A DNA stretch of 64,000 nucleotides from Roseobacter ponti. GTDB lineage: Bacteria; Pseudomonadota; Alphaproteobacteria; Rhodobacterales; Rhodobacteraceae. The stretch is from the NCBI RefSeq assembly GCF_012932215.1, contig NZ_CP048788.1:1488001-1552000 (forward strand). The letters run 5' to 3'. Under the pieces are notes generated by a model. That model did not search any database. It saw only the letters and a list, made by a program, of their open reading frames with translations, and was not told where the DNA came from. Made by a program: the position numbers and the translations under genes. Positions 35,509 to 44,252 of the stretch are shown in pieces. Each line of letters opens with the position of its first letter. Positions within the stretch are counted from its first letter, which is position 1.

Positions 35509-36870
35509 ATGAGTGACTTTGACATGATGGGCCTGCCGCAACAGCTGGTGGACCGTCTGAATGAAATGGGTCTGAAAGACCCGACCCCGATCCAGAAACA
35601 GGCCATTCCGCACGCGCTCAACGGGCGTGATGTGATGGGTCTGGCACAGACCGGTACGGGCAAAACGGCCGCATTCGGTGTGCCTCTGGTGGCACAGATG
35701 CTTGAGATGCCGGGTCGTCCGGCACCGAAATCCGTGCGCGGTCTGGTGCTGGCACCGACCCGCGAACTTGCAACCCAGATCAGCGTGAACCTGCGTGGCT
35801 TTGCCGAAAAGACCCCGCTCAAAGTGGCGATGGTCGTCGGTGGTCAGTCGATCAACAACCAGATCAAACGGCTTGAGCGCGGCGTCGACCTGCTGGTGGC
35901 CACACCGGGCCGGCTGCTGGATCTGATGGACCGGCGCGCGGTGCGTCTGGACCAGGCAACCTTTCTGGTGCTGGATGAGGCCGATCAGATGCTCGACATG
36001 GGTTTCATCCACGATTTGCGTAAGATCGCGAAGGTGATCCCGGCGGAGCGCCAGACGATGCTCTTTTCGGCGACCATGCCAAAGCTGATGAATGAGATCG
36101 CGCAGAGCTATCTGAACCGCCCGATCCGTGTTGAGGTCTCGCCCCCGGGCAAGGCCGCCGACAAGGTGACGCAGGAAGTGCATTTCATCGCCAAATCCGA
36201 GAAGGCAAATCTGCTGATTGAGCTTCTGGGTAAGCACCGCGGCGAGCGGGCGCTGGTGTTCGGGCGCACAAAACACGGGTCTGAGAAGCTGATGAAGACC
36301 CTTGTGAAGGCGGGCTTTGACGCGGCCTCCATCCACGGCAACAAATCGCAGGGCCAGCGCGACCGCGCCATCGCGGCGTTCAAATCCGGCGAGACCACTG
36401 TTCTTGTGGCCACTGATGTGGCGGCCCGCGGCCTCGATATCCCGGATGTAAAACACGTCTATAACTTCGATCTGCCAAACGTGCCGGACAACTATGTGCA
36501 CCGCATCGGGCGCACTGCGCGCGCCGGCAAAGACGGGGCCGCGATCGCCTTTTGCGCCCCCGAAGAGATGGATGAGCTGAAAGCGATCCAGAAAACCATG
36601 GGTGTTGCAATTCCGGTGGGCTCCGGTCGGCCGTGGGAAGTCGCGGATATTCCCGAAGGCGCCAAACCCGCAGGCCGCGGCCGGCGTCGTGGTGGTGGCG
36701 GCGGCGGCGGTGGCCGTCCGAAATCCGCAGGACCCGGTGGCGGACAGCAACCGCAGGGCAAGAAACCCGGTGGTGGTCGCAGACGGCGTCGCGGCGGCAA
36801 GCCAGGCGGCGGCCAGAGCAGCGGGCAGGGCGGGCGGAAATCCGGCGGCTCCGGACAGACTGCGGCCTGA
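35509..36870 (+). CDS. DEAD-box ATP-dependent RNA helicase
   Basis: A 453-residue RNA helicase. The Q motif LPQQLVDRLNEMGLKDPTPIQ, Walker A AQTGTGKT, DEAD box LDEADQMLDMGF, SAT in LFSATMPK and the C-terminal motifs VATDVAARGLDIPDV and HRIGRTARAG are all present. The last 75 residues are a low-complexity Gly/Arg/Lys tail, typical of RhlE-type helicases that act on ribosome assembly or cold-shock RNAs. The ATG at 35509 follows a GGAG; the upstream open frame to 35392 is not family-like. Confidence 0.95.
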   Translation: MSDFDMMGLPQQLVDRLNEMGLKDPTPIQKQAIPHALNGRDVMGLAQTGTGKTAAFGVPLVAQMLEMPGRPAPKSVRGLVLAPTRELATQISVNLRGFAEKTPLKVAMVVGGQSINNQIKRLERGVDLLVATPGRLLDLMDRRAVRLDQATFLVLDEADQMLDMGFIHDLRKIAKVIPAERQTMLFSATMPKLMNEIAQSYLNRPIRVEVSPPGKAADKVTQEVHFIAKSEKANLLIELLGKHRGERALVFGRTKHGSEKLMKTLVKAGFDAASIHGNKSQGQRDRAIAAFKSGETTVLVATDVAARGLDIPDVKHVYNFDLPNVPDNYVHRIGRTARAGKDGAAIAFCAPEEMDELKAIQKTMGVAIPVGSGRPWEVADIPEGAKPAGRGRRRGGGGGGGGRPKSAGPGGGQQPQGKKPGGGRRRRRGGKPGGGQSSGQGGRKSGGSGQTAA

Positions 36871-36883
36871 TACCTTCTGAAGA

Positions 36884-36911
36884 CTTCCGGCGTGAAACTC
36901 CGCGCCGGAAG
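36884..36911 (+). terminator. Likely terminator after the DEAD-box helicase
   Basis: CTTCCGGCG and CGCCGGAAG form a 9-bp perfect stem with a ten-base loop, 14 bases after the helicase stop. Only a weak T-rich tail (CATTTCG) follows, so termination may be partial. Confidence 0.45.
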
Positions 36912-36990
36912 CATTTCGCTCTGCCCAAGGCGACAACCGCTGTGCGGGCCGGCGATTGACAATACCCGCGGCGCGCGCCCTTGTGGGCCG

Positions 36991-37908
36991 ATGGACCGCA
37001 AATCACATATGGACACTTTCGGGGCGGTGGCGCTGATCGCTTTCGCACTACATCTGGCGTTCAATCAGGTGGTTATCAAAGTTACCAACGGTGGTTTTGG
37101 TCCGGTTTTTGCCGCCGGCCTGCGTTCAGCCGGTGCGGTTGTGGTCCTGCTGATCTGGATGCGCCTGCGGGGCATACCGCTGGCCGTGCCACGCGCGGCG
37201 GTGCCCGCGGGTATCCTGGCGGGGCTGCTCTTTGGCATCGAGTTCATGATCCTTTTTACAGCGCTTGATTTCACCACGGTCAGCAGGGCATCTGTAATCT
37301 TTTATTCCATGCCGGTCTGGCTTGCGATTGCCAGCCATTTTCTGGTGCCGGGCGACCGGATGACCGGACGCCGCGCGCTGGGTCTTGTGATGGCGATGGC
37401 GGGGGTGGCAGCAGCGCTTCTGGACCGCAGCGATGGAACGGCAAGCCTGTCAGGCGACCTGATGGCTCTGACGGCGGCGATGTGCTGGGCTGCCATCGCC
37501 CTGTGTGTGAAAGTCACCCCGCTCAGCGAGGTGCCGCCTGCAAATCAGCTGATTTTTCAGGTGGCCGTTTCCGCACCGCTCATGCTGGCGGTGGCATTCT
37601 GGACCGGTGATCTTATGCGCGACCCGCAGCCCATCCACTTTGCGGGCCTTGCGTTTCAGACCATCGCGGTGGCTTCGCTCGGCTTTCTGGCGTGGTTCTG
37701 GCTGATGTCGATCTATCCGGCTTCCGCGGTGGCATCTTTCAGTTTTCTTTCGCCGGTTTTCGCGGTGATTCTCGGCTGGCTGCTTCTGGGCGAACATGTC
37801 AGCCTGCGGGTCTGGATGGCGCTTGTGCTTGTGGCGGGCGGTATCTGGCTGATTAACCGCCGGCCGCGCAGCACTCAGGTGCCGCAGAAGGTCGCCGGAA
37901 CCCGCTGA
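36991..37908 (+). CDS. EamA/DMT-family transporter
   Basis: A 305-residue protein with ten predicted helices in two halves. FGIEFMILFTALDFTTVSRASVIFYSMPVW marks the first half and ASAVASFSFLSPVFAVILGWLLLGE the second, both typical EamA signatures. It differs clearly in sequence from the EamA protein at 33038-33910, so it is not a recent tandem copy. Starts at ATG 36991 or ATG 37009 are both possible. Its 3' end overlaps the convergent selO by 34 bases. The substrate is unknown. Confidence 0.87.
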   Translation: MDRKSHMDTFGAVALIAFALHLAFNQVVIKVTNGGFGPVFAAGLRSAGAVVVLLIWMRLRGIPLAVPRAAVPAGILAGLLFGIEFMILFTALDFTTVSRASVIFYSMPVWLAIASHFLVPGDRMTGRRALGLVMAMAGVAAALLDRSDGTASLSGDLMALTAAMCWAAIALCVKVTPLSEVPPANQLIFQVAVSAPLMLAVAFWTGDLMRDPQPIHFAGLAFQTIAVASLGFLAWFWLMSIYPASAVASFSFLSPVFAVILGWLLLGEHVSLRVWMALVLVAGGIWLINRRPRSTQVPQKVAGTR

Positions 37909-39287
37909 GCCTCGGTGGGCGGGCGCATCAGCCCTGTGTCATCCGTGCTAAACGGGTCGGCCAGCGCAGAGGACAAACGTTCAAAAGGTGCAAAATCGCC
38001 TGCTACGGCTGCTGTGATCATTTCCTCAATCCGGTGATTGCGCGGGATAATGCGGGGGGATGCGGCCTGCATCACCGCCCCGGGCGCCTCCTCGGACGCG
38101 AGCCGGTCGCGCCAGTCTGCGGCCCAGGCATCAAACGCATCGCGGTCCACAAACTGATCGCGGGCATCGCCGCGGGCAAGGGCGTCGAAGGTATTGGTGA
38201 AATCCGCCCCCTGTGCCTGCATCAGATCAAGCAGCGTCTGAACAAGCTGCCCGTCTTCGGGCGCAGGCGCCGCAAGACCGATTTTGGCCCCGAACCGTTG
38301 CAGCCACGCGGTCTCAATCTGCTCCGGCATCGCATGCACGATGGCTGTCGCCTCTTCGACGGCGGCCTCGGGGTCGTCCATCTGCTGCAGCAGCGAAGTA
38401 GCAAACTGTGCCATGTTCCACACCGCGATCCGGGGCTGAGAGGAATACGCATAGCGCCCCGTCTGATCGATGGAGCTGAACACCGTGTCGCTGTGAAATT
38501 CATCCATAAAAGCGCAGGGACCGTAATCGATCGTCTCACCTGAAATGGTGCAGTTATCGGTGTTCATCACACCGTGAATGAACCCCACCGACATCCAGGC
38601 GGCAATCAGGCGCGCCTGGGCGTCGCAAACCGCGAGCAACAGACCCATCGGGCCATGCACATCCGGATAATGGCGCCCGATGGCATAGTCTGTGAGCTGT
38701 CGCAGAGCATCGGTCTGACCGCGGTGGGCAAAGACCTGAAAGGTGCCCACCCGCAGGTGGCTCGCGGCAACGCGCGTCAGCACGGCCCCCGGCAAAACCG
38801 TTTCGCGTATCACTTCCTCGCCGGTGAGCGTGGCTGCAAGGGCGCGGGTCGTCGGAATGCCAAGCGCATGCATCGCCTCAGAGACGATGTATTCGCGCAG
38901 CACCGGGCCCAGCCAGGCGCGCCCGTCACCCATGCGTGAATAGGGCGTGGGGCCCGAGCCCTTCAGCTGAATATCGCGTCGCAGCCCGTCTTTGCCCACG
39001 ACTTCGCCCAGCAGAAGCGCGCGTCCGTCGCCGAGTTGCGGATTGTAATTGCCGAACTGGTGCCCGGCATAAAGCTGCGCCAGCGGGGCGGCACCTTCGG
39101 GCAGCGCGGTGCCGGAGAAAACGGCCGCGCGTTCGGCGTCATCGGCCTGGGAAAACCCCAGAAGCGCACCCAGCGGCGCGTTATAGGCAATGAGTTCAGG
39201 TGCGCGAACGGGCGCCGGCATCTGACGGGTAAAGAACGCATCCGGCAGGCGGGCGTAGGTATTGTCGAAGGGGGCTGTAATTGTCAT
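37875..39287 (-). CDS. selO: SelO-type protein adenylyltransferase (YdiU/UPF0061)
   Basis: A 470-residue pseudokinase-fold enzyme that transfers AMP to Ser, Thr or Tyr of target proteins. YAGHQFGNYNPQLGDGRA (about 73-90), LKGSGPTPYSRMGDGRAWLG and HGVMNTDNCTISGETIDYGPCAF carry the conserved ATP and metal residues. It lacks a C-terminal Sec/Cys near the end except CGT as the last three residues, which fits the C-terminal cysteine or selenocysteine position of SelO. The ATG at 39287 is my choice; 39296 is possible. The end overlaps the EamA gene on the other strand. Confidence 0.92.
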   Translation of the reverse strand: MTITAPFDNTYARLPDAFFTRQMPAPVRAPELIAYNAPLGALLGFSQADDAERAAVFSGTALPEGAAPLAQLYAGHQFGNYNPQLGDGRALLLGEVVGKDGLRRDIQLKGSGPTPYSRMGDGRAWLGPVLREYIVSEAMHALGIPTTRALAATLTGEEVIRETVLPGAVLTRVAASHLRVGTFQVFAHRGQTDALRQLTDYAIGRHYPDVHGPMGLLLAVCDAQARLIAAWMSVGFIHGVMNTDNCTISGETIDYGPCAFMDEFHSDTVFSSIDQTGRYAYSSQPRIAVWNMAQFATSLLQQMDDPEAAVEEATAIVHAMPEQIETAWLQRFGAKIGLAAPAPEDGQLVQTLLDLMQAQGADFTNTFDALARGDARDQFVDRDAFDAWAADWRDRLASEEAPGAVMQAASPRIIPRNHRIEEMITAAVAGDFAPFERLSSALADPFSTDDTGLMRPPTEAQRVPATFCGT

Positions 39288-39363
39288 GCCCCACATATAG
39301 GGGGCATCGGGCGGTGCCGCCACCCGTTCGGGGGCAGTTGTGACGGACCCCGCTCGTCCGCGC

Positions 39364-39813
39364 TCAGAACCGCCGCGTCATCAGCATATAGTGCGGACGC
39401 TCGCGAAAGCCTGCGCGGGCATAGAGCCTGTGTTTGTCGGGCGCTGTGCGGTCCACTTCGAGGTGCAGTGCTTTGAGACCCGCGCCTGCGAGTGCGCGCG
39501 GCAGGGCCTGCAGCGTTTCCGAAGCTATCCCGCGCCCGCGCACGCCGGGGCGAACGTAGAGTTCATCGAGAAATCCGTCGAGACCGCCGAACTCCAGTGA
39601 CCAGCCAAAGCTCACCACCACATACCCTATCGGTGCGCGCGCCGGGCCGATGAGATACGCGGCACCATGCGGAATGCCTTCCAGCAGCGGCGCGATGCCG
39701 CTGCGCCGCGCCTCTGGCGTCATGGTGATACCTTCTTCGACGTGAAACGCCGCAACCAGCGCATCGAGGCGGTCAAGGTGCTCCGTCGTGGCAAGGGTCA
39801 GTGAGGCACTCAC
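39364..39813 (-). CDS. GNAT family N-acetyltransferase
   Basis: A 149-residue acetyltransferase with the acetyl-CoA motif VRPGVRGRGIASETLQ at about 86-101 and the terminal LYARAGFRERPHYMLM. The start overlaps the stop of the nucleoside hydrolase gene by four bases (ATGA at 39810-39813), so the two are coupled. It is 76 bases upstream of selO on the same strand. The acetyl acceptor is unknown. Confidence 0.85.
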   Translation of the reverse strand: MSASLTLATTEHLDRLDALVAAFHVEEGITMTPEARRSGIAPLLEGIPHGAAYLIGPARAPIGYVVVSFGWSLEFGGLDGFLDELYVRPGVRGRGIASETLQALPRALAGAGLKALHLEVDRTAPDKHRLYARAGFRERPHYMLMTRRF

Positions 39814-40751
39814 AGCCGGGCCAGCCTTTCTGTCAGCAGCCCGAAAAAGCCTGCCGCGTCCAGATCACCGACAAAAAACGCGTTCGGGGCACGACCCGTG
39901 ACGCCCCACCAGTCGGCGACAGTCATGCCCATTGTGAGCTCGGAGGTGGTCTCGATTTCCACATTCACGTGACGACCACTGAACAGGTCGGGGCGGATCA
40001 GATATGCCGTCACGCAGGGGTCGTGCAGCGGCGCGCCGGCGGAGCCGTATTTCGCCTTGTCGAAGCGTTCAAAGAAATCGGTCATCTGGGCGACAGCAAT
40101 ACCCGCGGGTGTGCCAAGCGCGCGGAAGGCATCATTTCGCGCGGCCGTCACCAGCGCCTTGTGCGTCACATCAAGTGGCATCACGACAATGGGTGCGCCA
40201 CATTTAAACACGATTTCAGCAGCCTGCGGGTCGACGTAAATGTTGAACTCTGCAGCCGGCGTGATGTTGCCGACCTCAAAATATGCCCCGCCCATCAGCA
40301 CGATCCCGCGGATCTTTCCGGCAATATCGGGAGCGCGCTGCAGCGCGGTGGCGATGTTCGTGAGCGGCCCGAGCGGACAGAGCGTGACCGTCCCGGCAGG
40401 CTGTTCGCGCAGGGTGTCGATGATGAAATCAACGGCATGTCTGTCCTGCAGCGGCATCACCGGATCGGGCAGGTCCGGGCCGTCAAGGCCGGTTTTGCCA
40501 TGTACATGTTCTGCCGTCACCAGATCGCGCCCCAGAGGCCGGTCACAGCCGGCAAAAACCGGCAGATCGGAGCGGCCCGCCAGTTCGCAGATGATGCGGG
40601 CGTTCTTTGCCGTAAGGTCAAGTGGGACGTTGCCGGCCACGCAGGTGAGGCCGAGAACATCGATTTCTTCAGGGCTGGCCAGAGCGAGCAGAATGGCCAC
40701 GGCATCGTCCTGGCCGGGGTCCGTGTCGATAATGATTTTACGTGCTGTCAT
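39810..40751 (-). CDS. Inosine-uridine-preferring nucleoside hydrolase
   Basis: A 313-residue ribonucleoside hydrolase. The N-terminal IIIDTDPGQDDAVAILLAL holds the calcium-binding aspartates (about 9-16), and VAGNVPL, GCDRPL, CPLGPLTNIA and HDPCVTAYLI with the last metal Asp match the family. It splits nucleosides to base and ribose for salvage. Coupled to the GNAT gene by ATGA. The sequence cannot distinguish purine from pyrimidine preference. Confidence 0.93.
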   Translation of the reverse strand: MTARKIIIDTDPGQDDAVAILLALASPEEIDVLGLTCVAGNVPLDLTAKNARIICELAGRSDLPVFAGCDRPLGRDLVTAEHVHGKTGLDGPDLPDPVMPLQDRHAVDFIIDTLREQPAGTVTLCPLGPLTNIATALQRAPDIAGKIRGIVLMGGAYFEVGNITPAAEFNIYVDPQAAEIVFKCGAPIVVMPLDVTHKALVTAARNDAFRALGTPAGIAVAQMTDFFERFDKAKYGSAGAPLHDPCVTAYLIRPDLFSGRHVNVEIETTSELTMGMTVADWWGVTGRAPNAFFVGDLDAAGFFGLLTERLARL

Positions 40752-40827
40752 GCCGCCTCTTTGAAGACTGCAGATGCGAAAGTCCAGACGTCAAAGAGGC
40801 GCCGTATTTTGCCGTTAATCTTATATT

Positions 40828-41238
40828 GTGAGCATTATCTACACATATTCAGAACCCGCGCGGCGACCTGTGACCCGGGCCGCTATGGTGATCTGCGCAG
40901 GAATGACTGTGCTGGCGGCGTATCACGGTGCGCCCTGGTATTTTTATGTGCCTGTGCTGAGCGCCGGTGGCCTGCTGCTTTATATGCTCATTGCAAACCC
41001 GGTCAGTGGCCTGCATCTTCACGATGATGTGCTCATCCTGTCACCACTTCTGCATCCCCGGTTCATTCCTGTGGGTGATGTGGCCTCGGTGGAAATCATC
41101 TCCTGGAGCGACAGCACCGATATGGTGATCCACCTGAAATCAGGAGAAAGCGTCGCCGCCGCCTCCGGCGATATACCGCCGCGCGCGGCTTTTCGTGACG
41201 CCCTGGCGCGGGTCGGCATTCCGCTTAAAGAGCGCTAG
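40828..41238 (+). CDS. Small membrane protein, PH-like C-terminus
   Basis: A 136-residue protein with two N-terminal helices (about 16-34 and 38-56) and a soluble C-terminal part GLHLHDDVLILSPLLHPRFIPVGDVASVEIISW that resembles a bacterial PH-like fold. The start is a GTG at 40828 with no ribosome site; TATATT lies directly before it and TTGCCG about 17 bases upstream, so the message may be leaderless. It overlaps the convergent mazG by four bases. I do not recognise a named family. Confidence 0.6.
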   Translation: MSIIYTYSEPARRPVTRAAMVICAGMTVLAAYHGAPWYFYVPVLSAGGLLLYMLIANPVSGLHLHDDVLILSPLLHPRFIPVGDVASVEIISWSDSTDMVIHLKSGESVAAASGDIPPRAAFRDALARVGIPLKER

Positions 41239-42050
41239 GGCAGGCGACCCTCGCGTTTGACGGCGTCCCAGAGCGCGTCCATTTCCGCAAGATCGCTTTC
41301 GGCGGGCGTTTTGCCCATCGCGGCGAGCCGCGCCTCGACCCCTTCGAAGCGGCGGGTGAATTTGGCATTGGCGGCGCGCAGGGCTGCTTCCGGATCAAGG
41401 CCCAGGTGCCGGCCGAGATTGGCCATGACAAAGAGCAGATCGCCGAATTCCTCTTCGATCTCCGCCTGGCTGAGGGTTTCACGGGCCTCGATCAGCTCTG
41501 CGGCCTCTTCGCGGATCTTGTCGATCACCTCATCGGTGGAGGGCCAGTCAAAGCCGACCCGGGCCGCGCGTTTCTGCAGTTTGAGCGCGCGCAGGAGAGC
41601 CGGCAGACCCACAGCCACACCATCGAGCGTGCCTTTCTGCGCCCCTCCCGCGCGTTCGGCAGCCTTGATGGTTTCCCAGTCGGCACTCTGCTGTTCGGCG
41701 CTTTTGTCCCGCGCCTCGTCGCCAAAGACATGCGGGTGCCGCGCGACCATCTTGTCAGAGATCGCCGTCACCACAGACTGAAAACTGAAACGTCCTTCTT
41801 CTTCGCCCATCGCGGTGTGATAGACGGTCTGCAGCAACAGATCGCCAAGCTCGCCCTCAAGTTCGTGCCACGCCCTGCGTTCAATGGCATCGGCGACCTC
41901 ATAGGCCTCTTCGATCGTATAGGGCGCAATGGTGTCAAAGGTCTGCTCGATGTCCCAGGGGCAGCCCGTCTCCGGATCGCGCAAACGCCTCATTATTTCC
42001 AGTAAACGGTCAATTCCGGCGTCCTTGTCGTGGATCAGATCATCTGGCAT
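41235..42050 (-). CDS. mazG: Nucleoside triphosphate pyrophosphohydrolase MazG
   Basis: A 271-residue protein with two MazG domains. RLRDPETGCPWDIEQTF opens the first, with EEAYEVADAIERRAWHELEGELGDLLLQ as the EExxE metal helix. The second has EEAAELIEARETLSQAEIEEEFGDLLFVMANLGRHLG. It hydrolyses non-canonical NTPs and limits ppGpp-related nucleotides. The ATG at 42050 matches the family; the upstream extension to 42266 is not family-like. It is divergent from the M20 gene (63 bases) and overlaps the 40828-41238 gene by four bases. Confidence 0.93.
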   Translation of the reverse strand: MPDDLIHDKDAGIDRLLEIMRRLRDPETGCPWDIEQTFDTIAPYTIEEAYEVADAIERRAWHELEGELGDLLLQTVYHTAMGEEEGRFSFQSVVTAISDKMVARHPHVFGDEARDKSAEQQSADWETIKAAERAGGAQKGTLDGVAVGLPALLRALKLQKRAARVGFDWPSTDEVIDKIREEAAELIEARETLSQAEIEEEFGDLLFVMANLGRHLGLDPEAALRAANAKFTRRFEGVEARLAAMGKTPAESDLAEMDALWDAVKREGRLP

Positions 42051-42113
42051 TGCAGCGCGCGCCTCTTCGGTGTCTGATGCACCTGACAAATAATTCTGCC
42101 AGGAGTCCACCCC

Positions 42114-43280
42114 ATGCCCGTTGTGAACCGCATTGCTGATATGAGCGATGATATGACCGCCTGGCGGCGGCATCTGCACACCATTCCCGAGCTGGGTCTG
42201 GAATGCCATCAGACGGCGGCTTTCGTGGCGGAACGGCTGCGGGAATTCGGGGTTGATGAGATGCATGAAGGTATCGCCAGAACCGGAATAGTGGCGATTA
42301 TCAACGGTCGGGGGCAGGGGCCCACAATCGGGTTGCGCGCGGATATGGATGCGCTGCCGATGACCGAGGAGACGGGGCTTGAGTACGCTTCAAAGCACGA
42401 GGGTCGTATGCATGCCTGCGGCCATGACGGGCATACGGCGATGCTGCTGGGGGCAGCGAAATACCTCGCAGAGACGCGCAATTTCTCCGGTCGGGTGGCG
42501 CTGATTTTTCAACCCGCCGAAGAGTTTGGCGGGGGTGGCGAGGTCATGGTGCAGGAAGGGATCATGGACACATTCGACATCTCTCAGGTCTACGCGATCC
42601 ATAACTCGCCCGGTAAAGATTTTGGCAGCTTCAACACGCGGCCGGGTCCGATCATGGCGGCGGCGGATACCTTCCACATTCATCTCACCGGCAGGGGCGG
42701 GCATGCCGCGCGCCCGCACGATTCCATCGACCCGGTCGTGGCGGCCTGTTCCATGGTGCAGGCGCTGCAGACAATCGTGAGCCGGAACCGCAACCCACTG
42801 GACCAGCTGGTGATTTCAACGACGCAGATCCATACCGGCACCACGGATAACGTGATCCCCGAGACATGCTATATCAACGGCACCGTGCGGACCTTTGACA
42901 AAGAGGTTCAGGCGATGGTCGTGCGGCGCATGGAAGAGATCGTGGCAGGGCAGGCGGCGACTTTCGGGCTTGAAGCGGAACTGAAGTTTGAGTTTGGCTA
43001 TCCACCCACGGTAAATGACGCGGAAAAGACGGTCTTTGCCAGGGAGGTCGCCGGCGAAGTGGCCGGTGAGGCAGGCGTGCATGAAACCGACCCGGTGATG
43101 GGGGCTGAGGATTTCTCCTATATGCTGGAAAAGCGCCCGGGCGCCTATCTGATGCTGGGCCAGGGTGACGGCGCGGGCGTGCACCACCCGAAGTACAATT
43201 TCAACGATGATATCGCACCGATCGGGGCGTCGTTTTTCGCGCGCCTTGTTGAGCGTGCACAACCAGTGGTGAGCAGCTGA
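42114..43280 (+). CDS. M20-family amidohydrolase (hippurate hydrolase type)
   Basis: A 388-residue zinc peptidase-like enzyme. WRRHLHTIPELG, LRADMDALPM, GRMHACGHDGHTAMLLGAAK, FQPAEEFGGGG and DFSYMLEKRPGAY match the hippurate hydrolase/IAA-amino acid hydrolase group that removes acyl groups from amines. The ATG at 42114 follows CAGGAG. Three bases separate its stop from the first ureohydrolase gene, so the three genes are an operon. Here it may deacylate N-acyl amines feeding the ureohydrolases; that link is inference. Confidence 0.9.
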   Translation: MPVVNRIADMSDDMTAWRRHLHTIPELGLECHQTAAFVAERLREFGVDEMHEGIARTGIVAIINGRGQGPTIGLRADMDALPMTEETGLEYASKHEGRMHACGHDGHTAMLLGAAKYLAETRNFSGRVALIFQPAEEFGGGGEVMVQEGIMDTFDISQVYAIHNSPGKDFGSFNTRPGPIMAAADTFHIHLTGRGGHAARPHDSIDPVVAACSMVQALQTIVSRNRNPLDQLVISTTQIHTGTTDNVIPETCYINGTVRTFDKEVQAMVVRRMEEIVAGQAATFGLEAELKFEFGYPPTVNDAEKTVFAREVAGEVAGEAGVHETDPVMGAEDFSYMLEKRPGAYLMLGQGDGAGVHHPKYNFNDDIAPIGASFFARLVERAQPVVSS

Positions 43281-43283
43281 TCC

Positions 43284-44252
43284 ATGGCACTTGAAGACGC
43301 GAAAACCGAGATTGATCATGCCTTTACGCGTGAGGACATGAAGGGCAACAGCTTTGAGCTGACCTTTGCCGGGGCCACATCCTTTCTGCGGCGCAGATAC
43401 ACCAAGGACTTGACGGGCGTGGATATCGCTGTCACGGGCGTACCGTTTGACCAGGCGGTAACCAACCGCACGGGCACGCGCCTGGGGCCGCGTGCGATCC
43501 GCGAGGCTTCAGCACTGCAGGCGCCCGATGCGCCTTACGGCTGGGGCTTTGACGTGATGCGGGAGTTCGCCATCGCGGACTACGGCGATCTGGCGTTTGA
43601 TTATGCCGATGTGCCGTCGTTTCCGGGGCTGCTGACCGAGCATATCAGGGGCATTCTGAAACACGACGTGCCGGTCGTGACACTGGGCGGCGATCATTAC
43701 ATCACCTTTCCCGTTCTGAAGGCCTACGCCGAAAAATACGGACCCGTCAGCCTGCTGCAGTTCGATGCGCATACGGATACCTGGCCTGATGACGACATGG
43801 ACCGGGTGGATCACGGCACGATGTTCTATAAGGCGGTGAAATCGGGCATTGTCGATCCTGCGACCTCGGTACAGGTCGGCATCCGCACCACCAATGAGGA
43901 TACGCTTGGGGTGACGGTTATTGATGCAAGGGAGGTCCATGAGCAGGGGCCTGTGGCCACCGTCGCGCGCATCAAAGAGGTGCTGGGCGACCGGCCCGTC
44001 TATCTGACGTTTGATATCGATGCGCTTGATCCGGCTTATGCGCCCGGCACCGGCACGCCGGTCTGGGGCGGGCTGACCTCGGCGCAGGCGGCGATCATGC
44101 TGCGCGATCTGGCGGGCATCAATATCGTCGGCGGAGATATCGTTGAGGTCTCCCCCCCCTTTGACACCACGGGCGCCACGGCGATTGCGGGGGCCCATGT
44201 GGCAACAGAGATCCTGTGTCTGCTGGGCTGGAAGATGCGGGGCGGCGCCTGA
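43284..44252 (+). CDS. speB: Agmatinase-like ureohydrolase
   Basis: A 322-residue binuclear-manganese hydrolase. All ligand motifs are present: LGGDHYITFPVL, FDAHTDTWPDDD with a following DHGTMFYKAV, and FDIDALDPAYAPGTGTP. The DHGTMFY form is that of E. coli-type agmatinase, which splits agmatine to putrescine and urea. The stop and the next ATG overlap as TGATG at 44252. It differs from its neighbour in the loop after HTD and in the specificity residues, so the two probably act on different guanidino compounds. Confidence 0.9.
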   Translation: MALEDAKTEIDHAFTREDMKGNSFELTFAGATSFLRRRYTKDLTGVDIAVTGVPFDQAVTNRTGTRLGPRAIREASALQAPDAPYGWGFDVMREFAIADYGDLAFDYADVPSFPGLLTEHIRGILKHDVPVVTLGGDHYITFPVLKAYAEKYGPVSLLQFDAHTDTWPDDDMDRVDHGTMFYKAVKSGIVDPATSVQVGIRTTNEDTLGVTVIDAREVHEQGPVATVARIKEVLGDRPVYLTFDIDALDPAYAPGTGTPVWGGLTSAQAAIMLRDLAGINIVGGDIVEVSPPFDTTGATAIAGAHVATEILCLLGWKMRGGA

